Both the position numbers and the translations under genes were made by a program. A model generated the notes under the pieces. That model was not told the origin of the DNA. It did no database searches and saw only the letters and a list, made by a program, of their open reading frames with translations. DNA of 12,015 nucleotides. It comes from JBJXHB01 sp046160725. GTDB lineage: Bacteria; Pseudomonadota; Gammaproteobacteria; Burkholderiales; Burkholderiaceae_C. The stretch is from NCBI GenBank assembly GCA_046160725.1, contig JBJXHB010000571.1, positions 1 to 12,015 on the forward strand, in the 5' to 3' direction. Numbering within the stretch: position 1 is the first letter of the stretch; each line of letters starts with the position of its first letter. Positions 6,448 to 12,015 of the stretch are shown piece after piece.

Positions 6448-7772
6448 ATCGACGCATGTTCAAGCTGGGTGCCGTGGCACTGGCTGGCCTGACCTGGCTG
6501 CTGCCGGCCCAGGCCCAAACCGAGATCCAATGGTGGCACTCGATGAGCGGCCAGCTGGGCGAGTGGGTGAACGGCCTCGCCAAGGGCTTCAACGACAGCC
6601 AGAAGGACTACAAGGTCGTGCCCGTCTTCAAGGGCACCTACCCCGAGTCTTTCGCAGCCGCCATTGCCGCATTCCGCGCCGGCAATGCGCCGCATGTGCT
6701 GCAAGTGTTCGAGGTCGGCACCGCCAGCATGATGGCCAGCAAGGGCGCCATCGTCCCGGTGAACGAGGTGATGAAGACCGGTGGCGTGCCGTTCGACGCC
6801 GGCGTCTATGTGCCGGCCGTCTCGGGCTACTACACCGCCCCGAATGGCCAGATGCTGAGCCTGCCGTTCAACAGCTCGACGACCGTGCTGCACTACAACA
6901 AGGATGCCTTCAAGGCCGCAGGGCTGGACCCCAACTCGCCGCCAAGGACCTGGCCCGAGGTCGCGCTGGCCGCGGCCAAGCTCAAGGCCAGCGGTCACAA
7001 GTGCCCGTTCACGACGGCCTGGCAGAGCTGGACCCAGCTCGAGAGCTTCAGCGCCTGGCACAACGTGGAATTCGCAACCAAGCGCAATGGCTTCACCGGG
7101 CTGGACACGCGCCTGAATATCGTCACCCCGCTGCATGTGCGCCATATCGAGAACCTGGCCAACATGGCGCAGCAGGGTCTCTTCGTCTACAAGGGCCGCA
7201 ACAACTCGGCGGACGCCACCTTCCAGTCCGGCGAGTGCGCCATGTACACCGGCTCGTCCGCAGCCTACGGTGGCATCAAGCGCAACCTGAAGGCCCAGGC
7301 CGGCATCGCCGCGCTGCCGTACTACCCCGACGTGCCCGGCTCGCCGCAGAACACCGTCATCGGCGGCGCCAGCCTGTGGGCGATGGCCGGCAAGAAGGCC
7401 GACGAGTACAAGGGCGTGGCGCTGTTCTACAAGTACCTGTCGGACCCGCAAGTCCAGGCCAAGAGCCATCAGGAGACAGGCTACTTGCCGATCACGACCG
7501 AGGCCTTCAACATCACCGAAAAGAGCGGCTTCTACAAGGCCAACCCGGGCACAGACGTCAGCGTCACGCAGATGATCCGCAAGACCACCGACAAGTCCCG
7601 CGGCATCCGCCTTGGCAACTTCGTGCAGATCCGCACCATCCTGGACGAGGAACTGGAGCAGATCTGGTCGGGCAAGAAGTCCGCCAAGCAGGGCCTTGAG
7701 GACGCCAAGAAGCGCGGTGACGTCGAATTGGAGAAGTTCGAGAAGGCGAACAACGGCGGACGCCCGTGTTAG
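6444..7772 (+). CDS. ugpB: sn-glycerol-3-phosphate ABC transporter, periplasmic binding protein UgpB
   Basis: Periplasmic solute-binding protein that captures sn-glycerol-3-phosphate and glycerophosphodiesters such as glycerophosphocholine and hands them to UgpAE. It has 442 residues, close to E. coli UgpB (438). The Sec signal peptide is clear: MNRRMFK, a hydrophobic core, and an AQA cleavage box at 22-24 giving a mature start QTEIQWWHSM. Family features include QWWHSMSGQLGEWVNGLAKGF (29-49), PFNSSTTVLHYNKDAFKAAGL near 140-160, the aromatic segment TTAWQSWTQLESFSAWHN and the loop TGSSAAYGGIK. These fit the UgpB branch of the family 1 binding proteins rather than a general sugar binder. It is the first gene of the operon, with a good ribosome site. 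The stop is followed at once by two strong hairpins before ugpA, which should favour UgpB over the membrane components. Related sugar or polyamine specificity is less likely because ugpQ is in the operon. Confidence 0.96.
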   Translation: MNRRMFKLGAVALAGLTWLLPAQAQTEIQWWHSMSGQLGEWVNGLAKGFNDSQKDYKVVPVFKGTYPESFAAAIAAFRAGNAPHVLQVFEVGTASMMASKGAIVPVNEVMKTGGVPFDAGVYVPAVSGYYTAPNGQMLSLPFNSSTTVLHYNKDAFKAAGLDPNSPPRTWPEVALAAAKLKASGHKCPFTTAWQSWTQLESFSAWHNVEFATKRNGFTGLDTRLNIVTPLHVRHIENLANMAQQGLFVYKGRNNSADATFQSGECAMYTGSSAAYGGIKRNLKAQAGIAALPYYPDVPGSPQNTVIGGASLWAMAGKKADEYKGVALFYKYLSDPQVQAKSHQETGYLPITTEAFNITEKSGFYKANPGTDVSVTQMIRKTTDKSRGIRLGNFVQIRTILDEELEQIWSGKKSAKQGLEDAKKRGDVELEKFEKANNGGRPC

Positions 7773-7775
7773 CCG

Positions 7776-7800
7776 CGCGGTGCGCCTTCGGCTCACCGCG
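7776..7800 (+). repeat. Hairpin immediately after the ugpB stop codon
   Basis: CGCGGTG (7776-7782) pairs perfectly with CACCGCG (7794-7800). After one mismatch, GCC/GGC closes on a three-base TTC loop. It begins three bases past the TAG of ugpB. No T-run follows directly, so it looks more like an mRNA 3'-end stabiliser or attenuating structure than a full intrinsic terminator. Confidence 0.65.
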
Positions 7801-7829
7801 GCGCAGAACGTTTCGCACCCCTCCCCAGC

Positions 7830-7854
7830 CCCCTTCCCTCCGGGAGGGGAGGGG
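7830..7854 (+). repeat. GC-rich inverted repeat in the ugpB-ugpA gap
   Basis: An 11-base stem (7830-7840 with 7844-7854, one G-U pair) closes on a CGG loop. A longer-range pairing CCCCTCCCC (7818-7826) with GGGGAGGGG (7846-7854) is an alternative fold. The C-rich arm followed by a G-rich arm resembles small palindromes I recall as dispersed in intergenic regions of some Burkholderiales and Xanthomonadales; copy number cannot be tested from this window. It lies 30 bases before the ugpA start codon. Confidence 0.65.
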
Positions 7855-7884
7855 ATCCAGCCAGATGATTGATGGGACCAGCCC

Positions 7885-8772
7885 TTGGCTGTCGAAAAGC
7901 GCGTCCGATTCAAGAGTTGGTGGCTGCCCTGGGCGCTGATCGCGCCGCAGATGGCCATCATCCTGGTGTTCTTCTTCTGGCCGGCCGCGCAGGCGCTGTA
8001 CTTCAGCCTGCAGCAGCAGGACGCCTTTGGCACCAGCGTGCAGTTCGTGGGGCTGCAGAACTTCAAGGCCCTGTGGGCCGATGACACCTATCTGGCATCG
8101 TTCAAGACCACGGCCGTCTTCTCGTTCTGGGTCGCGCTGCTGGGCCTGGTGCTGTCGCTGCTGCTGGCGGTCATGGCGGACCGGGTGGTGAAGGCGTCCC
8201 GCCTGTACAAGACCCTGCTGGTCTGGCCCTATGCCGTGGCGCCGGCGGTGGCCGGCGTGCTGTGGCTGTTCATGTTCGCGCCGTCCATCGGCGTGGTCAG
8301 CTATACCCTTCGCGCCATCGGCATCGACTGGTACCACCTGCTCAACGGCACGCACGCGATGATCCTGATCGTCTTCGCCGCGGTCTGGAAGCAGATCTCC
8401 TACAACTTCCTGTTCTTCCTGGCGGGGCTGCAGAGCATCCCCAAGAGCCTGATCGAAGCGGCGGCCATCGACGGCGCCGGCCCCTGGCGACGCTTCTGGA
8501 CGGTGCAGTTTCCACTGCTGACCCCCACGACCTTTTTCCTGCTGGTCATCAACATCATCTACGTCTTCATCGACACCTTCGCCATCATCGACGCGGCCAC
8601 CTCGGGCGGGCCCGGCAAGGACACCGCCATCCTGGTCTACAAGGTCTACCACGATGGCTTCAAGGCGCTTGACCTGGGCGGCTCCGCGGCCCAGTCCGTG
8701 GTGCTGATGACCATCCTGATCGCGCTGACCGTGGTGCAGTTCCGCTACGTCGAGAAGCGGGTCCACTACTGA
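7885..8772 (+). CDS. ugpA: sn-glycerol-3-phosphate ABC transporter permease UgpA
   Basis: Inner-membrane permease (295 residues, as in E. coli), partner of UgpE in the G3P importer. Membrane segments are visible at about 15-35, 74-96, 108-132, 157-178, 211-232 and 268-287. The cytoplasmic EAA loop that docks on the ATPase is EAAAIDGAGPWRRFWTVQFP (191-210). The start is a TTG: an in-frame TGA lies at 7870-7872 and TTG at 7885 is the first start-type codon after it, with GGGA seven bases upstream; ATGs at 7865 and 7872 are in other frames. A weak start plus the preceding hairpins suggests low synthesis relative to UgpB. The stop TGA at 8770-8772 overlaps an ATG (TGATG) that opens a 5-codon mini-ORF leading to ugpE. 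The family call and the operon position are secure. Confidence 0.95.
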   Translation: MAVEKRVRFKSWWLPWALIAPQMAIILVFFFWPAAQALYFSLQQQDAFGTSVQFVGLQNFKALWADDTYLASFKTTAVFSFWVALLGLVLSLLLAVMADRVVKASRLYKTLLVWPYAVAPAVAGVLWLFMFAPSIGVVSYTLRAIGIDWYHLLNGTHAMILIVFAAVWKQISYNFLFFLAGLQSIPKSLIEAAAIDGAGPWRRFWTVQFPLLTPTTFFLLVINIIYVFIDTFAIIDAATSGGPGKDTAILVYKVYHDGFKALDLGGSAAQSVVLMTILIALTVVQFRYVEKRVHY

Positions 8773-8789
8773 TGGCACGCCCAGCATGA
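8772..8789 (+). other. Five-codon mini-ORF bridging ugpA stop and ugpE start
   Basis: ATG GCA CGC CCA GCA TGA. Its ATG overlaps the ugpA stop (TGATG at 8770-8774) and its TGA overlaps the ugpE ATG (ATGA at 8786-8789). Ribosomes finishing ugpA could restart, translate five codons and restart again at ugpE. No Shine-Dalgarno sequence is needed for such a relay, and ugpE has only a weak one. This is inference from geometry alone. Confidence 0.3.
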
Positions 8790-9643
8790 TCGAGAACCGA
8801 CCTGCCGCCACGGTGCTGGCCCACCTGGTGCTGATCCTGGGCGTGATGGTGGTGGCCTTCCCGGTCTACATCACCTTCATCGCCAGCACCCAGACGGCCG
8901 AGCAGATCGTGCAGAACGTGCCGATGTCGCTGCTGCCCGGGGACAACATGCTCAACAGCTATCGCTTCGCGCTCTTCGGCGGCGTCACCGAGTACGGCAC
9001 CAAGGTTCCGGCGGCCGCGCCGATGCTGTTGGTCAGCCTGATCAGCGCCCTGGTCATCTCGATCGGCAAGATCGCGATCTCGCTGCTGTCGGCCTTCGCG
9101 GTCGTGTACTTCCGGTTTCCGGGTCGCGGTCTGGTGTTCTGGATGATCTTCGTCACCCTGATGCTGCCTGTTGAGGTGCGCATCCTGCCGACCTACAAGG
9201 TGGTCAGCGACCTGGGCATGCTCAACACCTATGCCGGCCTGACGGTGCCGTTGATCGCCAGCGCGACGGCCACGTTTCTGTTCCGCCAGTTCTTCCTGAC
9301 GGTGCCGGACGAGCTGGTCGAGGCGGCCCGCATCGACGGTGCCGGGCCGATCCGTTTCTTCAAGGACGTGCTGCTGCCGCTGTCCACCACCAGCATCGCC
9401 GCGCTCTTCGTCATCCAGTTCATCTATGGCTGGAACCAATACCTCTGGCCGCTGCTGATGACCACCGACGAGAACATGTATCCGGTCGTGATGGGTATCA
9501 AGCGCATGATTTCCGGCGGCGACGCTGCCACCGAATGGAACGCCGTCATGGCCACCGCCATGCTGGCGATGATCCCGCCGGCATTGGTGGTCATCTTGAT
9601 GCAGAAGTGGTTCGTCAAGGGCCTGGTCGACACCGAGAAATAG
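8786..9643 (+). CDS. ugpE: sn-glycerol-3-phosphate ABC transporter permease UgpE
   Basis: Second inner-membrane permease of the G3P importer (285 residues; E. coli UgpE has 281). A first membrane segment lies at about 9-33, followed by a periplasmic loop with NMLNSYRFALFGG, then segments at about 79-106, 117-137, 150-170, 201-222 and 254-273. The EAA loop is EAARIDGAGPIRFFKDVLLP (179-198), of the MalG/UgpE type. FIYGWNQYLWPLLMTTD (212-228) is typical of this subfamily. The ATG at 8786 lies 13 bases after the ugpA stop and has no good ribosome site, so coupling to ugpA translation is likely. It ends ten bases before ugpC. A sugar permease of the same family would look similar; the neighbours decide the name. 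Confidence 0.95.
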   Translation: MIENRPAATVLAHLVLILGVMVVAFPVYITFIASTQTAEQIVQNVPMSLLPGDNMLNSYRFALFGGVTEYGTKVPAAAPMLLVSLISALVISIGKIAISLLSAFAVVYFRFPGRGLVFWMIFVTLMLPVEVRILPTYKVVSDLGMLNTYAGLTVPLIASATATFLFRQFFLTVPDELVEAARIDGAGPIRFFKDVLLPLSTTSIAALFVIQFIYGWNQYLWPLLMTTDENMYPVVMGIKRMISGGDAATEWNAVMATAMLAMIPPALVVILMQKWFVKGLVDTEK

Positions 9644-9653
9644 AGCAAAGAAC

Positions 9654-10721
9654 ATGGGCGCCATCAGTCTGCGCAGGGTCGAAAAGACCTACGCCCCGGG
9701 AACCAAGGGAGCCGTCAAGGTCATCCATGGCGTTGACGTCGAGATCGCCGATGGCGAGTTCATCGCCATCGTCGGTCCGTCGGGATGCGGCAAGAGCACC
9801 CTGCTGCGCATGGTCGCGGGCCTGGAGGAGATCACCGGCGGCGAGATTGGCATCGGTGGGCGGGTGGTCAACCAGCTGGAGCCCAGTGAGCGCGACATCG
9901 CCATGGTGTTCCAGAACTATGCGCTGTACCCGCACATGAGCGTGTACGACAACATGGCTTACGGGCTGAAGATCGCGAAGGTGCCCAAGGCCGAGATCGA
10001 CACGCGCGTGGCCAAGGCGGCGCGGATCCTGGAGCTGTCGGCGCTGCTGGACCGCAAGCCGCGGCAGCTGTCGGGCGGCCAGCGGCAGCGCGTGGCCATG
10101 GGCCGCGCCATCGTCCGCCAGCCGGCGGTCTTCCTGTTCGACGAACCCCTGTCGAACCTGGATGCGAAGCTGCGTGCACAGACGCGTCTGGAGATCCAGA
10201 AGCTGCACGGCGAGCTCGGCATCACGTCCCTGTTTGTGACCCACGACCAGGTCGAGGCCATGACGCTGGGCCAGCGCCTGCTGGTGATGAACGGCGGACG
10301 CATCGAGCAGATCGGCACGCCCGAGCAGGTCTACCTCACGCCGGCCACGATCTTTGTCGCCGGTTTCATCGGCAGCCCGCCGATGAACCTGATGACGGGG
10401 CAGGCCGAGGGCCACACCTTCACCGTCGGCGGGCAGTCCATTCCGCTGCCCCATGCCGCGCCGCGCAACGGCGAGCTGATCCTCGGCGCCCGGCCGGAGC
10501 ACGTGGAGATCGATGGCGCGGGTGCCTGGCCGCTGAAGGTCGAGGTGCTGGAGATGCTGGGCGCGGAGCGCCTGGTGTACGGCCGCATGGGCGACGCGCT
10601 GTTCACGCTGCGGATCGACGGCATGCTGGCCCCGCCGCGCGCCGGCGAGACGATCCGCATGACGGTCTCGCCGTCCCGGCTGCATTGGTTCGACGCGGCC
10701 ACGGGCGTCCGGGTGGAATGA
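9654..10721 (+). CDS. ugpC: sn-glycerol-3-phosphate import ATP-binding protein UgpC
   Basis: Cytoplasmic ATPase that powers the UgpAE permease, of the MalK/UgpC type with a regulatory C-terminal domain (355 residues, E. coli 356). All nucleotide-binding elements are present: Walker A GPSGCGKST (41-49), Q-loop Gln87 in MVFQNYALYPHMSV, signature LSGGQ (139-143), Walker B VFLFDE (159-164), D-loop SNLD (167-170) and switch His197 in FVTHDQVEAMTL. Residues from about 235 to the end form the OB-fold/TOBE region (GFIGSPPMNLM, then LGARPEHVEI near 280). MalK-type ATPases can serve several importers, so it might energise others as well; that is inference. The start follows the ugpE stop by ten bases with a weak purine-rich site. 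Its TGA overlaps the ugpQ ATG as ATGA. Confidence 0.96.
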   Translation: MGAISLRRVEKTYAPGTKGAVKVIHGVDVEIADGEFIAIVGPSGCGKSTLLRMVAGLEEITGGEIGIGGRVVNQLEPSERDIAMVFQNYALYPHMSVYDNMAYGLKIAKVPKAEIDTRVAKAARILELSALLDRKPRQLSGGQRQRVAMGRAIVRQPAVFLFDEPLSNLDAKLRAQTRLEIQKLHGELGITSLFVTHDQVEAMTLGQRLLVMNGGRIEQIGTPEQVYLTPATIFVAGFIGSPPMNLMTGQAEGHTFTVGGQSIPLPHAAPRNGELILGARPEHVEIDGAGAWPLKVEVLEMLGAERLVYGRMGDALFTLRIDGMLAPPRAGETIRMTVSPSRLHWFDAATGVRVE

Positions 10722-11479
10722 GCGCGTTCGCCCCGGGCAGCCGGGCCTGGCCGCTGCCGCGCTGGATCGCGCACCGGGGTGCCGGCAAGCTGGCCCCCGA
10801 GAACACGCTGGCGGCCTTCCGCCTCGGCGCGCAGTACGGCTATCGCGCGTTCGAATGCGACGTCAAGCTGTCGGCCGACGGCGTGCCCTACCTGATGCAC
10901 GACGCCACGCTGGACCGCACCACCAGTGGCAGCGGGCCGGCGGCCGACCTGAGCTGGGACAGGCTGTCCCGGCTGGATGCCGGCAGCTGGCACGGCCGCA
11001 GCCATGCCGGCGAGCCTTTGCCCAGCTTCGAGGCGGTGGCTCGCTACTGCCTGTGCAACCAGTTCGAGCTCGACCTCGAGATCAAGCCCATACCCGGTAC
11101 CGAGGAGCACACGGGCGCCGTGGTGGCGGCAGAGGTGATGCGCCTGTGGCATGGCGAGCAGCGCAGGCCGATGCTCAGCACGTTCAAGCCCGCGGCCCTG
11201 CAAGGGGCGATGGAACGCGAGCCTGGCCTGCAAAGGGCTCTGCTGCTGGACGAACTGTGGGACGGCTGGGACGCCGCCGCCCAGCGCCTGGGGTGCAGCG
11301 CCATCATCACTGACTTCCAGATGATGGACGCCGCCCTCATCCAGCATCTGCATGCCCGCGGCTGGGCCGCCGGCGTCTACACCGTCAACGAGCCAGCCGA
11401 CGCGGCGCGCATGGTCGGCCTTGGTGTGGCCGGCATCGTGACCGACGCCGTGGACCGCTTCAGCCCGGCGGCCCCCTAA
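10718..11479 (+). CDS. ugpQ: Glycerophosphodiester phosphodiesterase UgpQ
   Basis: Metal-dependent phosphodiesterase (253 residues; E. coli UgpQ has 247) that hydrolyses glycerophosphodiesters to sn-glycerol-3-phosphate and an alcohol. The GDPD signature residues are visible: IAHRGAGKLAPENTLAAF (17-34, with catalytic His19 and Arg20), FECDVKLSADGVPYLMHD (46-63, metal ligands Glu47 and Asp49, catalytic His61), DLEIKP (119-124, metal ligand Glu121), and near the C-terminus WAAGVYTVNEPADAARM and GIVTDAVDRF. There is no signal peptide, so it should be cytoplasmic and act on diesters imported by UgpBAEC. The ATG at 10718 overlaps the ugpC stop (ATGA) and is preceded closely by GGTGGA; a frame open 11 codons further upstream is part of ugpC. 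It is the last gene of the operon and is followed by a hairpin and a convergent gene. Confidence 0.95.
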   Translation: MSAFAPGSRAWPLPRWIAHRGAGKLAPENTLAAFRLGAQYGYRAFECDVKLSADGVPYLMHDATLDRTTSGSGPAADLSWDRLSRLDAGSWHGRSHAGEPLPSFEAVARYCLCNQFELDLEIKPIPGTEEHTGAVVAAEVMRLWHGEQRRPMLSTFKPAALQGAMEREPGLQRALLLDELWDGWDAAAQRLGCSAIITDFQMMDAALIQHLHARGWAAGVYTVNEPADAARMVGLGVAGIVTDAVDRFSPAAP

Positions 11480-11488
11480 GCACGCGAC

Positions 11489-11508
11489 CCGGCGCCTGCT
11501 GGTGCCGG
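11489..11508. terminator. Hairpin between convergent ugpQ and MFS genes
   Basis: CCGGCGCC (11489-11496) pairs with GGTGCCGG (11501-11508), eight pairs including one G-U, on a TGCT loop. It fills the 36-base gap between the convergent stops at 11479 and 11516. The plus strand continues TTCTGGTT, a weak T-rich tail; the minus strand has none. It could serve as a transcription end for ugp, less clearly for the other direction. Confidence 0.45.
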
Positions 11509-11515
11509 TTCTGGT

Positions 11516-12015
11516 TCAGGAAGCCGCTGCGCCGGTCGGCGTTGGCTGATGCGTCGCCACCGATGCGCTGCCTTCGGCGCCCACCGGCCGGGGCAGCACC
11601 CGCACCTGGCGGATGCCCGACCAACGCCACACCGCAAACGCCAGCAGCATGGCGCCGCAGCCGGCCAGGGCCAACGCGCTGCGCAGGCTGACATGTTCGC
11701 CGAGCCAGCCGCCGATCAGGGCGCCGGGCGCGGCCGGCAGCAGAGTCAGCCAGCGCATGGTCGCGGTCATGCGTCCCAGCATGGGCGCCGGCGTCACGGC
11801 CTGCCGCAGCGCCAGGAAGTTGACGAACACGAAGACGGCACCGGCGCTGTAGAGCATCAACATGAACGCAAAGGACAGCACCCCGATCGTGCCCACCGGT
11901 GCGAGCAGGAGTTGCAGCCAGCCGAACCCGCAGACCAAGAAACCCACCACCATGGCCGGGCCGGGGCCGATGCGGGCACTGAGACGGTGGCCCAGCATGC
12001 TGGCGACCACGGTAA
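11516..12015 (-). CDS. Major facilitator superfamily transporter (partial, N-terminal part outside window)
   Basis: C-terminal part of a multi-pass membrane transporter; about 166 codons are visible and the frame is open through the window end. Four to five hydrophobic segments can be seen: PAMVVGFLVCGFGWLQLLLA, the GVLSFAFMLMLYSAGAVFVF stretch, a short WLTLLPAAPGALIGGWLG segment and ALALAGCGAMLLAFAVWRW. The sequence RWLTLLPAAPGALIGGWLGE followed by LRSALALAG is like the last third of 12-helix MFS exporters of the DHA3/EntS kind, where a Gly-rich helix precedes the final helices. A GTG at 12008-12010 is an internal valine rather than a start. The soluble tail (RPVGAEGSASVATHQPTPTGAAAS) is not conserved-looking. 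The substrate is unknown. It converges on ugpQ with a 36-base gap and is probably unrelated in function. Confidence 0.78.
   Translation of the reverse strand, partial: TVVASMLGHRLSARIGPGPAMVVGFLVCGFGWLQLLLAPVGTIGVLSFAFMLMLYSAGAVFVFVNFLALRQAVTPAPMLGRMTATMRWLTLLPAAPGALIGGWLGEHVSLRSALALAGCGAMLLAFAVWRWSGIRQVRVLPRPVGAEGSASVATHQPTPTGAAAS

Noticed and set aside
6369..8811. Long minus-strand open frames (572 and 415 codons) opposite ugpB and ugpA
   Set aside because: Antisense shadows of clearly identified ugp genes; Arg/His/Gly/Asp-rich, no domains, no ribosome sites.

Overview
The window is strongly GC-rich and densely coded. It looks like a chromosomal segment of a betaproteobacterium of the order Burkholderiales (Leptothrix/Rubrivivax/Roseateles-like). 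This is judged from base composition, from the DUF3683 flavoprotein - DUF971 - ubiE gene set, and from the protein sequences; no database search was possible. Ten protein genes are supported, two of them cut by the window edges. I see no tRNA, rRNA, CRISPR array, insertion sequence or phage gene, and no gene-free stretch longer than about 220 bases.

Left half, minus strand (1-6221), read right to left: (i) a very large fused flavin / iron-sulfur oxidoreductase of the D-2-hydroxyacid dehydrogenase type with an N-terminal DUF3683 region; (ii) a small DUF971 protein; (iii) ubiE, the C-methyltransferase of ubiquinone biosynthesis; (iv) a TolC-family outer-membrane channel protein whose C-terminus lies beyond base 1. 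The first three form a plausible redox/respiratory cluster: UbiE helps make the quinone, and the flavin/Fe-S protein is of a type that passes electrons from a hydroxyacid towards the quinone pool. The TolC protein is probably a separate function.

Right half, plus strand (6444-11479): a complete glycerol-3-phosphate uptake operon in the order ugpB-ugpA-ugpE-ugpC-ugpQ. UgpB is the periplasmic binding protein, UgpA and UgpE the two permeases, UgpC the ATPase, and UgpQ a glycerophosphodiester phosphodiesterase that frees G3P from imported glycerophosphodiesters. Genes after ugpA are tightly packed or overlapping. The only sizeable internal gap, ugpB-ugpA (112 bases), holds two strong hairpins, a common way to keep binding-protein mRNA in excess over permease mRNA. 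A 222-base divergent region separates the two halves and must hold the promoters of both directions.

Right end: a convergent minus-strand MFS transporter, N-terminal part outside the window, separated from ugpQ by a 36-base gap with a hairpin.

Overall this is mostly ordinary housekeeping and transport sequence. I did not find a convincing undescribed system. The items worth a second look are post-transcriptional details of the ugp operon (hairpins, a G-quadruplex-type motif, a possible upstream ORF, a 5-codon mini-ORF bridging ugpA and ugpE) and the unusual giant flavoprotein beside ubiE.
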